Shown: positions 9,546 to 20,385, numbered from the stretch's first letter. The stretch is 30,916 nucleotides of DNA from Hypsibius dujardini (GCA_001579985.1 LRSR01013925.1:2955-33870); one strand, 5' to 3'. Notes: a model not told the origin generated them from the sequence alone. Made by a program: numbers and translations.

Positions 9546-12500
9546 CTAAACGCAAAGCAATTCGCAATTTATTTTTCTCTTTTTTCCTCACTTAATTTGA
9601 TCACCTTTAATATTATATATTATATTATATATATTTATATATATCACTTCCAAGACGAAAAAGAGATGCATTATGATTCATTTTATTTATCTGTTACAAT
9701 GTTTTCGCCAATCGTTGCAGCAATTTACTTGGGAAGAATGGAGTACAGCACTTCTTCGCTGCGTTTCTTCTCCTCCATGAAGCCCTTCACCGTTGCAGCA
9801 ATCGTCCCCTCCAAGGTCTCTGCGTATTGCTCCATTCGCTTGATCAGATGGTCCACTACATTTTGGCGGGAGAACCCTTCGGCGCGGCGGAGCTGATCTT
9901 GCACGCGGATGAACGTGGGCCGCTGTTCGGGATCCTCGTGCCAGCATTGGTCCATTAGATCGTGCAGAAACCCGGGACACCCCAGGCGAGGAACTCGTGG
10001 ACGGAGTGGAGGCATTGCTCCTTTTTTAACCTAACCGAAAACAGTTCAGCTCACTGGAAGCCCATTCAGACATACTTATCACGATATGACACGAGCCATC
10101 CGCGTGGTATACAAATGTCTGACATATTTTATGATACAATTTTGGAAACGAAAAATGCGTTTAGGATTACCTCCAAAACAACGTCTTTAATGACGGAATT
10201 GGTCATACTCCAGGAGGCGGCATGCGTTCCAAAGGGCGGTTTAACTAGAATGATTTGCTGGACGAGGATTGCGAAGCTGAACACGTCACCTTTCGGAGTA
10301 CCCTGCGGTATCATGGGACGGTGCATCAGTTCAGGAGCCCGCCTGAGGGTCGCCGCAAAAAAAACAGACACATCAGTATTTCAATTTCAATGCTCCGTGA
10401 CGGATTATAAAGTATCGCACCAAAGGAGCGGTCGAAAGTCGCGATCGACTTGATTTTCGTACGGCGGTTCCAGTTCGTCCGAGCTGCGGAAGCACCCGAG
10501 TCCGTGACTGGAGATTTTCAGGACGAAGCGGCTGTCAATCAAGCAGCTCTGGTCGGTTAAATTGCCATGACTGACGATCGGTGTCGAATGGAGATAGGTC
10601 ATGCCCTAAATACACAACAACAACATAAAGCAAGAGAGAATTTCCTCATTTTCCCAAATGTGGATCGAATTTTCGCCGCTACCGTGACGAGGTCGTTAAT
10701 CAGCGAGAACTTGAAGGGATCATCCAGATGGAGAGTGTCCAATCGCAGCATCGATTCCAGCGTGCCCTTCTGGCAGATGTCCCCGATCAGGTAGGTGCAG
10801 ATATTTTCATCCGACACCGCGATACCGATGAATGTCTGAACGTTGGCGTGTTGGATTCGTCGCAGCTGGGAAATATGGATACGTAATACGGAGGTAAACG
10901 GAGTATGCCCGAATGAGGAGTGTGGGAAGAGGCAACGAACTTACGTGACGGAGTTCCCGTCCAATGGACGGCTGAGCGCGAAATTTCGGTTCCGGCAGCT
11001 CGACCAAGGTCACGGCATTGCTCTCGTAGGTCGCTGTACGCAGCAGTTGAGGGCCAGCGCCGGCCGCCTTGGAAAGGACGCTCTCCACCGCGGAGTGGAC
11101 GGATTTCTCGTCGAGTGTGGCCTGAATAAAGGCCCCAATCATTACACCGAATTCACATACAAGGAAACATGCTTTTTTTACGCCGCTTAATGTTCAACAA
11201 CTTCGAACGAGAGCCGTGGTGATCTACCGTGTGATTCAGAGAGACTTCAAACTCCGGACAGCTTGTCGGGCTACAGACATGCAACGGGCCAATGAAATCC
11301 CGGACGGGGAAATCGGGTGAACGGATGCTCCGAGAGATAGATGAAGCTACAACAGCCCAGACACTTTGTGCATTGGACTTTCACTCCTCTTCCAGCTTGC
11401 GTCATCCTTCGGTCTAACCATCTCTCACTTCGGTTCGTCTCCTTCCTCCGTCTGACCGTCCGTCTAACCCTCTAACCTTCTGTCCAGCTGTAAATTCCGT
11501 TCGAGCCCGTTCGTTGGCCGAAGAGTCTTCGTAATATCTGTCGATCTCTTTATTTACCTTAGGCTCGATCTTCTTTCGTTCCAGAAAACCATTATGTCAT
11601 GCAGTTCTCTGTTCTTTCGGTTTGCTTTCTGTCTCTCTGACCAGCCATCCGTCAAGCAGTCTGATCGACCATACTGCCCGTCAGCACAGTCGTTAACTGT
11701 TGGTTAGTTGCAGCATACTACTACTTTACTGTGCTATTTACTGCTCCCCATAGCCGGCTGGCCGTTCGTAATACTTATTCAGTGACCCAAAAGGAAACAA
11801 TCACCCAACAGCAAAAATTCAAGACTACGTGATGATCATACCTCCGGTTTGTCGTTCGAAATGACGGACAGTTTTCCGGTTAGATTGGATTTGTTACTGT
11901 TGCTGTGCAGACCCTCCAGTTCGTGCATGAAGACGCGCCACCAAAAGGGATCGGAATGATTAGCCATGAACCTGTTTTCAAACCAATGCAAATGCTTGTT
12001 AATGCTAGCTTCAGGGAGGTTCAGGGAAGTTGACGGACGAATGATAGGTTGAGCGTGTGTGAAATCGTTCAGGGTCAAAGCGAGCGCGTACTTTTGCACT
12101 GCTATGGTGATGCCAATTGCTAACCCAATCACGGCCAAAATGGGCAGAACCGCGGCAGTCGCCTTTTGCCCGGTTGTCAAGATCGTACCTATAAATAAAA
12201 GGAGTTGTTAAGGCTGTTGATGACCATTGCATTTGAAATGTCCACAAATGTGGCAAAAATTAAAGTTGCTCAATTTCATGGAATTTTGAACCAAAAAATG
12301 TGATAAGACATTTAACAGTTTTAATTTAGTATTTTTTTTTATTAAATTTGCCCCGCTTAATTGAATGCACATGGATAAAATAGAAAACAATTTAAGGGCA
12401 AAGTGAAGGACTAATTGATTGATTGACTGTTCAACCGCCCAGTCATAGGCGCATCCTGATTTGGGGCATTATTCCTGTGCCGAATTCAAACCTATTTAGT

Positions 12501-15500
12501 GATTACTACAAAAATTAATAAAATAAAATAAAATAAATTAATACAAAAATTTATTTCGTCGATCAAGTCGGTAAGAATTTTTTTGGTAATATTTCAAAAT
12601 TGAAAAAACACTGGAAGATTCCATTTTCGATCATTTTCATTGTAAAAATGGTGCATTTTTCGAACTACATGAAATATGATCTTTTTTAACACTTTCCCAT
12701 TTCAAATTAAACTTGGAGTCGATCGGCATCAGTCAATAAAAACCTGAGGTCAGTGGGCTGAGCTTAAGACCAATTTAAAATTGCCTTTAAGGCTGGACAG
12801 CTTCGCTCTAATTATCGGATCGGTCCTCTTAAAGGTACCAGAACTCCGCCCCCCTGGTGTCCCAAAAATAGTTGGATGATGCCAATCGTCTCGAAAATCA
12901 AAATTGACGAATCTTGAGACCCACGCAAATTTACAGCCCGGTTGCAGGCCGAGTCTGCGTATACTGTACTGCCACGATTTTAAGGGTGGGTTTAGCCCCG
13001 CCCACCCCTCATAGACTGTACGTGACGTCACGTATTCACTTCCGTTCATCAACGGCCGAATTCAGTCCGCCAAAAGCGCAGTGAAACCAGAGAACACAAG
13101 TTGGACCGGGGGGGGGGGTCGGTAATTTTCGTGTAGGGCAAAAAATCCACCCTTAAAATCGTGGCAGTAAAGTACTAACCGTTCGCTTTGCATATCGCCA
13201 AGTCTCCTTTAAATCCGCACATGGGCTCATTGGGCGGGAAGTTTGTACGCTCCTTCCAGTCGTATGTCCCGATGAGAGTGGCCACCGCAATCGCATCGAG
13301 GCAGTTGAGAAAGGGCTAAACGGAAATCAATCACTCGTATTTCAGCAATTCCACATTTGTCATTTGTCCAATAATACACACGAATGCTTGTTACATAAAT
13401 TCACCTCAAAACGATCGAGGTCGTCACTGAACTTGGAGATGATGTAATCGCTGTGCCGGTCGCCGTTCATGTCCAGGGTGATCTGCCCGTTGATGGGGCT
13501 GAAGAAGCTGACAGAGTTCTGGCTGAAGTTGGCAGCCTGGTTGCTGTCGGTGGCGTTGAAGCCGGCAGCCAGCATCTGCTGGATGATACTCCCGTACATC
13601 ACAATCGCATCGAAGAAGTGACCTTTGAAATTGTGCGCAATATAGACCTCGCAGCAGTCGACACGTGTACAGAGTCCACCACTCAACTGTGCACGGAGCT
13701 AAAAAACTTTTACTATTGCCAAAAACCCTTAAATTTTTTCAAAAGCAGATGTCTTGGTGAGTCGACTTTCATACCAATTTTATTATTAAAAAGTTCAATA
13801 AATAAATAAATAAAATAATGAATAATTTAAATAATTTAAAATAAAATTTTAAAATTTCAAAGTTCAGTGAAAATTCTTAGCCTCAGCGCTTGTTTTGTAA
13901 AGTTGGCAATTTTGAGCCCGCCAAGTTCGGCCAGAATCTGGCCGTCTTTTTAAGGATTTTTTCAATCACATTATTAAATGACTCTAGTAAATTATGGGTC
14001 TTCGCTTCTTCACATGATCATCAGTTTTTTAAAGACCAACCAGTTAGGTGTCCCACACACATTTGGGAATCACAAGATGCGACGACTTTCCCGTTCACTT
14101 CGGGCATCGACCAAAGGAAGCAAGCTCTTATTCCTACTTATACACTGCGAGATAGAACTTAAAGTTGACGCACCCTGTTTCCCTCGCTGCGTCAACTTAA
14201 AAGCGATTTTTCCAGTGCGTCAACTTCTATTGAGCATATTTTTGTTAATTATAAAAATTGAAACCAGCTCACGCGCTTTCTGCCGGAATCCCTCAAAGTT
14301 GAATCAATATCCGTGGTGGACCCTGTAAGTGCTATATATAAGCTCATACCCACGACTATTTCCACCTGGAAAAGAGCAATCAATGTAACATATTATTTTA
14401 TTATTTTAATTATAATTATTTTAATTATAATTACAGAATCAAAACGCTCACCGGTTCTCGTTTCTCGTAAGTATAACCATAGAGCGGTGCGTAACGTCTG
14501 ACGTCTTCCTCGAAAACCGCATAGGTCGAGCTGGTTTGCGGTTTGATGGCAATCAGGAGGAGAGACTGAAAGGCTTCCCGTGCAGCCTAATTTAAGACAA
14601 ACGAATTTTGCGAAGCTGTTGGTTTGCTACACGCAAGAATTGATCCTTCGTACTTTGTCGTCCTCGTCGCCGTATTTCCACGTAAATTTTCCGAAAGATT
14701 TGCTGGGAAATAACTCGACTGCCAAATAGACCTGATAGTAATAACAAAACATGGTTACAAATGAAATTTTGCATTTTGCAATGCATCGCGGGTTCGGAAA
14801 TACGTTGTGGACTAACAACAAAAAGCTTCACTGACCAGTACTTCGCCCCCAAAAGATTAAGTTAACAGCTAGATTTACCAGCTACAAATTATATTATTTG
14901 CTAGGTCCAAACTGTGTATTTGTGGAAGGAAAAAACCATTCATCGGGTAGTAATTGCACTTAAAATGGAAGCGTCTATCCGCCTAGCTAATGGGAACTGC
15001 GTTAACGGCGCCGCCATCAGAAAGCCTTGAATGGTCACTTTTGAATGGTCGCTTTTGAATGGTCACTTTTGAATGGTCACTTTTGAATGGTCACCTGAAT
15101 TCACTTTGAATGGTCACTTTTGAATGGTCACTTTTGAATGGTCACTTTTGAATGGTCGCTTTGGAATGGTCACTTTGGAATGGTCACTTCTGAATGGTCA
15201 CTTTTGAATGGTCACTTTTGAATGGTCACTTTTGAATGGTCACTTCTGAATGGTCACTTTTGAATGGTCACTTTTGAATGGTCAGTTTTGAATGGCCCGT
15301 GTCAATCCTTTTCGCGTCGCTCCTCCCTCTATCCGGTCGCTGATGATTCTCTTATATAGTAAAGAATTATCAGTAGACCAAGAAGGAACGTACTGGATTT
15401 TGCCAACAAAGCGGGACTATGTACGTTACAATAGCTGAGTAAGTACATTGCATTCTAAAGGAGTAGATAGTAATCTATTAACTAGATAGAAATACAACAA

Positions 15501-18222
15501 CTACCAGCCGAGGATGTTTACTTGTCGGTTACCACCCAACATGAGTACCAGTAAATTTTCAGGAAATACACTGTAGCTTCATAATGTCCGTTCGCGAAAA
15601 CGACCTACAGTATCACGCTGTAACACTGTAACACCGTGACACTGTAACACCGTGACACTGTAACACCGTGACACTGTAACACCGTGACACTGTAAAACTG
15701 TAATGTGACAAAATCACTGTTATGTTCAATAATGGGGTACTATTGACCATTCATTGTTGCCATCTTTTCAGGTGTAACTGTACAGGGTACACATGCCTGT
15801 ACAATCCACAATTTGAGATGCAGATGTACAGTGGAATTAGCTATAGAATAGGAAAAAAGCCCTGTTTGTTGGTAACTGACCTGTGGATAATTTTAAAGCC
15901 AGTCCAAAAGTATTTCCGAACCCCTTAGTACACGACACATGGATTGCCTTACGTAGTCACTGGTAGTCATTTCGTTTTCCGCGGCTGTTATCTGTAAATG
16001 CGTGTCAAAGGTCATATGATTACCACAGTTTTCATAAGATAAAGGCTCACACGGCACGGCTTATTACACTTAATTATTATTTAGTTACAGTTATTTTTTT
16101 CATTAATAATATAATTATTATTATATTGGAGGTAAAATGTTAGAGCAATTGATAGACAACTGTAATGAAAGACAGTTGTTATTGCTATTCTCATTATTCT
16201 CATTATCTGTATTATCATTATCATTATTATCATTATTACTAATATTATTATTACCATTATCATTATTATCATTAATATTAATTTTATTATTATCATTATC
16301 ATTATTATCATTATTACTAATATTATTATTAATATTATCATTATTCTCATTATTATTAATATTATTATTAATATTATCATTATTATTATTATTATTATTA
16401 CTAATATTATTATTATGTTTTGTTTAACTATGTGTGCCTATCGGATTGGAGTTGTACACTTTTGTTACTCACCAAGAATTTACGCACTAAATCCCCAGTC
16501 ATCATCAGAAAGACCACTGGAAAGAGAAATAAGTTTTTTTTTCAAAGTCAGGACTGAAGTGGGACTGTAAGAACTGACGGAGCACCAACCTCTCGCACTG
16601 ACTTGTATCTCCTCCAGCAGATTGACTATCTGCTTCTTGACTGCGCCGTCACGCACCGAGAACGTCTTGAATTTCATTGTGTACTGAAACTTTGGATTAG
16701 TGTTTCGCATGATGGTCGTGGACACTTGGTACATATAGTTGTAGAAATCGTTGGACGTCTCCGTGACAAAGGCCGCATTGCTGTAGTTGAAGAGGGCAAT
16801 GAATTTGAGGATGACGTAGGCTGTATTCTACAGAGACAAGCAAAGAAATGTTGGATTATGACATGTGTCAAAATGGTTTTTGCAAAAGGTGGAAAGCAGC
16901 TACGAACACTTGACCCTAAGAATCAATTGAAAACGGCGGCTACATGGAGGGAAGAATTGGGAATGGGAAGTGAGTTTTGAGCCAACGAATCAATCTTGGA
17001 TCCACCAATTCCGATGATCCCACCTTCGTTTCGATTCTTTAAAATGATTTATCTTGTGAACCAATAGAAAGAACTTTCCTTTCTCTATACACATGACGAG
17101 ATTGCTTAAACACTTTTTTCTGCAAACAAATTTGGAAAGATATATTTGAGTCTTCTTTAAAAAGGTTGCACACTTAATTAGGTCGTCCAAAAATTGACGC
17201 CAAGTTTCTCCCCAACCACAATTCCGAAAAAGCGATGCTATCGAAAGTAATTGCGCCAGCTTTGGGAATGATACAACCCGACGTGTTCTCATTTGCTGGG
17301 CTAAGATAAGGGTTCAACTATACAAGTAGTTCCCACCAACCCACACCAGTTTTTTTCCCAGATTTTTTTTACCATTTATCAATAGTAAAAAAATGGTTTA
17401 AATGGTGGAGGCTGTATAAAGCTTCCACCATTCATTTATTGACAGACACAAGCTCCAGCATTTCGAATAAAACTATGGATCCCACGTTTCCTTTGTAAAG
17501 ACTGTATTTTCTTGAACAAAATCAAGAAGCCCCGTTACAATCACTACTTTACCTAGTCTCTCGAACTTTCCCTGGGATTAATCTACTGATTTTAATTATG
17601 GATCATGAAAATTACCGTATGCGTAACAGATATCCGGCTGAGAAAGTCGTACTCCGTCATTTCGGCCTGGGTACCCATTCCGTCTCCCGGGAACGCAATG
17701 AGCGGTACCTCAATGTACTGGACGTAATCGTAGAGGCTTTGCACTGACCGTGTGCACCCTGTAGATATGAAAACATGTCCGATGTAGTCTGGTGACGAAA
17801 TGTCCACACTGACTTCACTGGGTGTGAACAAAAGTACCTGGACCGATATAGGCCTTGCATCGAACCCCGCGGTCGTACAGTTGCAGGGCCAAATTCACGG
17901 CCTCCACCTTCTCCGGACACTCCGGCCCCTCATCGATGTAGACCATATTGAGTGCCACATTGTCGGGCAGAAGATTGTTGCGGACGTAATCAAGTCCCAA
18001 GGAAACGGCCACTGCGGCGCGGTCAAAGTCATTAATCAGCCGGCCGTTCGAGTGGCGATTGATGAACATACACACATCGAGGATGGTATTGTTGGGATTT
18101 CTGGCAATGTCCTTGTACCCCGGATCCACGGGGTAGGTGAAATTGTCAGTGTGGGCCGCGGAGATCACCATCCCGATGGAGAGGAGGAAGATCAAACAGC
18201 CGATCTGCCCATATAGGAACAT
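8458..18222 (-). CDS. Gene 2: receptor-type guanylate cyclase, complete (23 exons, 1100 aa)
   Basis: Exons: 17838-18222, 17616-17758, 16590-16827, 16473-16516, 15953-15991, 14654-14731, 14452-14586, 14350-14365, 13405-13622, 13180-13315, 12092-12188, 11842-11971, 10945-11121, 10683-10865, 10421-10605, 10171-10342, 9729-10030, 9323-9545, 9104-9251, 8871-8919, 8748-8797, 8595-8686, 8458-8520. They total 3303 nt, ending in TAA at 8458-8460. Residues 1-25 are a signal peptide, about 26-477 the ANF-receptor ligand-binding domain, about 488-508 the transmembrane helix, about 510-840 the kinase-homology domain, 841-892 the coiled coil, and 893-1100 the cyclase domain. Length and order match the animal membrane guanylate cyclases (natriuretic-peptide-receptor, retinal-GC and nematode gcy type). 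All introns are GT-AG. The start is the first ATG before the signal peptide; the upstream in-frame GTG at 18240 is not a start. The first catalytic Asp is His919. The protein is expected in the plasma membrane as a dimer. Confidence 0.95.
9729..9886 (-). other. Gene 2 dimerisation coiled-coil linker
   Basis: The second half of exon 17 encodes VVDHLIKRMEQYAETLE and then a charged helix ending EEKKRSEEVLYSILP. This matches the signalling helix between kinase-homology and cyclase domains of membrane guanylate cyclases (family pattern: LLxRMEQYAxxLE ... EEKxxxExLLxxxLP). It holds the two cyclase halves together so that active sites form at the dimer interface. Confidence 0.85.
9887..11971 (-). 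other. Gene 2 kinase-homology (pseudokinase) domain, exons 12 to 17 part
   Basis: Protein-kinase-like fold without catalytic residues, as is usual in membrane guanylate cyclases. It begins with the juxtamembrane DPFWWRVFMHELEG. The catalytic-loop HRD is HGN (VSHGNLTDQSCLIDSRFVLK, residues 685-703) and the DFG position reads SHG (706-708). No VAIK-type lysine is evident in exon 13 (AVTLVELPEP). The APE motif is kept (LLWRAPELMHRP). The C-lobe WHEDPEQRPTF motif closes the domain in exon 17. By family knowledge it couples ligand binding to the cyclase, often with ATP as modulator. Confidence 0.85.
11122..11841 (-). other. Gene 2 intron 12, no feature beyond pyrimidine-rich tract
   Basis: 720 bp. 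The plus strand at about 11390-11480 is rich in TCCGTCTAACC-like words (purine-rich in the transcript). I see no coding signal or clear repeat. Confidence 0.6.
11972..12091 (-). other. In-frame 120-bp intron without stop (gene 2 intron 11)
   Basis: Donor CAAAA|GTACGC and acceptor AAACAG|GTTCATG match the gene 3 junctions (CAACG|GTACGA, AATAG|AATACT). The intron is a multiple of three and fully open. Retention would add 40 residues just inside the membrane, before DPFWWRV. The splice is inferred from the paralogue. Confidence 0.75.
12092..12188 (-). other. Gene 2 transmembrane exon (exon 11)
   Basis: The exon encodes one hydrophobic helix, core AVLPILAVIGLAIGITIAV, followed by basic QK. It is the only such segment outside the signal peptide, which gives a type I single-pass receptor. 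The gene 3 counterpart (25387-25483) has the same 97-nt length and phases. I placed the donor at 12092 by alignment to gene 3, because the following 120-nt intron is open in frame and looks like exon at first sight. Confidence 0.85.
12780..12915. repeat. Dispersed CTCCGCCCCC-core repeat, gene 2 intron 10
   Basis: The core is at 12844-12854, followed by GATGCCAATCGTCTCGAAAA, close to the gene 1 copy (GATGCCAATCGTTTTGAAAA). Confidence 0.5.
12968..13168. mobile_element. MITE-like element, gene 2 intron 10
   Basis: The terminal arms are perfect 22-nt reverse complements (12968-12989 and 13147-13168; core CCACGATTTTAAGGGTGG). It is 201 bp with no coding capacity, and ends 11 nt from the intron 10 donor. 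It contains a run of nine or more Gs near 13110 and a palindromic ACGTGACGTCACGT at 13020-13033. It is absent at the same intron in gene 3. Confidence 0.75.
14162..14227. mobile_element. Fragment of the same inverted-repeat family, gene 2 intron 8
   Basis: Shares TTTCCCTCGCTGCGTCAACT and then AAAAGCGATTTT and CCAGTGCGTCAA with the right arm of the 1304-1666 element. It contains its own short hairpin, AAGTTGACGCA (14162-14172) against TGCGTCAACTT (14188-14198). Confidence 0.65.
14350..14365 (-). other. Gene 2 microexon (exon 8, 16 nt)
   Basis: TTTCCAG|GTGGAAATAGTCGTGG|GTATGAG encodes VEIVV plus the first base of Gly. It sits alone between introns of 727 bp (to exon 9) and 86 bp (to exon 7). 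It is identical in length and phase to genes 1 and 3, so gene predictors could easily miss it. Confidence 0.85.
15027..15296. repeat. 14-bp minisatellite, gene 2 intron 5
   Basis: About 19 copies of GAATGGTCACTTTT with C/G and T/G variants and one interruption near 15095. Confidence 0.9.
15615..15703. repeat. 16-bp minisatellite, gene 2 intron 5
   Basis: ACACTGTAACACCGTG in about five tandem copies, decaying at the right end. Confidence 0.85.
16178..16425. repeat. ATT/ATC microsatellite, gene 2 intron 4
   Basis: About 250 bp of TCATTATTA-type triplets with irregular C and A interruptions. It produces spurious Leu/Ser- or Ile/Met-rich open frames. Confidence 0.9.
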
Positions 18223-18332
18223 GATCCGTGGTCTTGACACTTTCAGACACGAAACTTGCAGACACGACGCGTGACGGCCGGCGAACTACTAGGAACTACA
18301 AACTGTGGAAGCCGAAGACAGCGAAAGCATAT

Positions 18333-18410
18333 ACCCTGTGACTCGTTGGATGAAACGTAAAGTCTAATCCCGCTTTACCCTGCGACCCGTTGGATGAAAC
18401 GTAAAGTTTA
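18333..18410. repeat. Two-copy 44-bp repeat upstream of gene 2
   Basis: GTTGGATGAAACGTAAAGT occurs twice at a 44-bp spacing, within 200 bp of the gene 2 start codon. Its place near the promoter makes it a possible regulatory duplication, but no factor motif is recognised. Confidence 0.7.
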
Positions 18411-18943
18411 CTAGAAGTGTCTGCATGGAACACAAAAATCGACTTTATTGCATAACAATATTTGTTTTACCCCTGCTATGATATGTTGCACGGAGGCCAC
18501 GCCCCCTTCAAGGTCACCACAGCTGAAAAGGCTAAATGGCAGTTTCATCCCCCCCCCCACGGAATTGCCACATCTTTTTCACTATGCAAATATATTGCTA
18601 ATGTGGTTTATAGATTCGATATGAAGGGCAAGTGCAGTGCATTAGCTTACATGCAACACATGGTCTAGTATTATATTATACAATACGAGTATTATACGTA
18701 TCTCGAATGCCACGTGGTGTTATAGGGGTATGAGCAATCGAGTTTTTGAGAGAACGAACTGGACCAAGTTCGCGGAAAAGCCGGAGAATTTGCATGTTCA
18801 TCAAGGATGAAGCGCGGCCACATTCATGCCACGCTCCGACGGTAAGTGACTCGACGGATGGAGGACGGAGGGCGCACGCACCTGGCTGTGAGGTAAAAGG
18901 TTCCGACGCCGTTAACGGCTGTTAACTACACCGTAGTGCGCTA

Positions 18944-19134
18944 GTCTTGATTTTCCGGGAAAGCTGTTAATTTTACCAATAAGTTTGCATACTCATGCCC
19001 ATATTCCCTTGCGGCTAGCGAGGGGCTAGCGAGGGGCTAGCGACGGGCGTGGTCTTGATTTTCCGGGAAAGCAGTTATGTTTGCCCATAAGTTTGCATAT
19101 TCATGCCCATATTCCCTTGCGGCTAGCGAGGGGC
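18944..19134. repeat. 108-bp direct duplication
   Basis: GTCTTGATTTTCCGGGAAAG starts at 18944 and 19052. Both copies then carry AAGTTTGCATA, TCATGCCCATATTCCCTTGC and GGCTAGCGAGGGGC. The first copy ends in an inner triplication of GGCTAGCGAGG. Confidence 0.85.
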
Positions 19135-20126
19135 ACAGCATTACGGAATGCCCACTTACTGTTAGATGGCTAATAACATATTTTTTTAATGGAGGCCTCT
19201 GCGTGCCGATATCGTGGCATCGGAATGCGAACAGCAGCATTGATTACCTATATTTCCGCTTCACCGCGGCATAGATCATCCACGGTATAGAGTGACCGCT
19301 GATCGTGGCTCTTTTCCTGCTGCAAACGTGGGTAAATATTGTTTGGCCTGCGGGCGATTGTGGTTGTGTGTGTAGTGGTGGATGGAATAGCACTCATCGC
19401 ACACGGCCAGAGACTTATCGAACTACAGTTTGGACAGAAGAAAGCTTCAAAAATTATGGAAAAACCAAGAACTTACACACTGATACGAACCATCACTATC
19501 ACCATCATCATCACGAACTACTGTTACAATTGTCACAACTGTCATCTGAAACTTAGCAGCAGCGATCTTATTTAGTCGTGCAATACGAGAAACCAAAGTG
19601 TGTGTGTGGAACACGCAAACAGGAAGAGAACCAGACTGACCAGTGGCGGTTTAGCCACGAGGAACCAATAGGAACAAGAGAATATCCATACAGATGAATA
19701 CAAAATAGTTAACTAGACTAAAAAAGAGCGTATTTTGACAGTCGTGTTGCAGATGATACTGCGCGGGTGGCGCGGAAGGGTGCGTCCACTTCCGGTGGTC
19801 AGTGCAGGTTATTTAGAGTGGCGATGCCTGAATAAAGTCAGCTGGGTGTGTTCAGCGGCAGTGCTCGCGACAATATCACCTTTTAATATGGACGATGGCA
19901 GGGTCCTTCGATATGGCCGGCCACCGTCATTTTAGAGGCTGGTGATGGTACGGTGAAAGTCTGTCGTCAAGCCTGAAAAGTCTGGGACGAAACTGTCTTT
20001 TGATAAATAATGATTAGCCAGAAAAAAAAACGAATTGGTATTGCGGTAATATCGGGCAAAGAACTGTTTATGTATTCTGCTGTAATGTAATAACTAAGTG
20101 TATGACTAGATGCTCGACATCTAAAC

Positions 20127-20132
20127 TTTATT
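20127..20132 (-). terminator. Possible polyadenylation signal of gene 3
   Basis: AATAAA on the minus strand, about 525 nt past the stop codon. I saw no nearer AATAAA or ATTAAA. If used, the 3' untranslated region includes the hairpin at 20209-20385. Motif only. Confidence 0.35.
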
Positions 20133-20208
20133 TCATGATGCCATTTGATCTTATCCGGCGATTGGATGAAGTGAAGCGAATATAATTTACGGACGAGTCT
20201 ATACAGTA

Positions 20209-20385
20209 CCAGGCAAACGCTCTGGGTTGAATCACTACATGGGTTGAATCAGTCGGGTGGCGGAGGGCGCTGCAGGCGGTGTGTGTATTGCTGAATGAGT
20301 GTTGTTTACAATTTACACTCGTGGCGCCCTCCGCCACCCGACTGATTCAACCCATGTAGTGATTCAACCCAGAGCGTTTGCTTGG
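20209..20385. mobile_element. Near-perfect 62-nt-arm hairpin (young MITE or foldback)
   Basis: Arms 20209-20270 and 20324-20385 are reverse complements with one mismatch over 62 nt; the loop is 53 nt. Inside each arm TGGGTTGAATCA occurs twice, and GGGTGGCGGAGGGCGC ends it at the loop. The near identity of the arms suggests recent insertion or ongoing homogenisation. Confidence 0.85.

Larger units (their letters stand above)
13180..18222 (-). other. Gene 2 extracellular ligand-binding domain (exons 1-10)
   Basis: Residues 1 to about 477. The signal peptide is GCLIFLLSIGMVISA. The domain carries YPVDPGYKDIA, GPGCTRSVQSLYDY, SVTHTV, FLMMTGDLVRKFL, YAVFEEDVRRYAP, GHFFDAIVMYG, NGDRHSDYIISKF and, near the membrane, PFLNCLDAIAVATLIGTYDW ending ICKANG. 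The last part is the membrane-proximal region with paired cysteines. Potential N-glycosylation sites include NNTI, NYSN and NFSQ. Gene 2 departs from genes 1 and 3 at several positions (FPSKSFGKFTWKYGD versus FPSLSFGAFTWKAND), which may mean a different ligand. Confidence 0.85.

Noticed and set aside
13657-13690. Alternative 16-nt exon candidate for gene 2 (between CACAG and GTACAC)
   Set aside because: It would give LSGGLC, unlike VE(V/I)(I/V)VG in genes 1 and 3; the true match GTGGAAATAGTCGTGG lies at 14350-14365.
15027-15296. Regular short repeats, CRISPR-like at a glance
   Set aside because: Units of 14 bp abut with no unique spacers; the host is an animal genome.
17800-18216. Plus-strand open frame of 138 codons opposite gene 2 exon 1
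   Set aside because: Mirror frame of a strongly conserved minus-strand exon; similar antisense frames appear opposite exon 1 of genes 1 and 3, as expected from shared codon use. No domain.
19305-19556. Plus-strand frame with a hydrophobic start between genes 2 and 3
   Set aside because: Short, no domain, low-complexity His run from CATCAT repeats, no supported splice partners.
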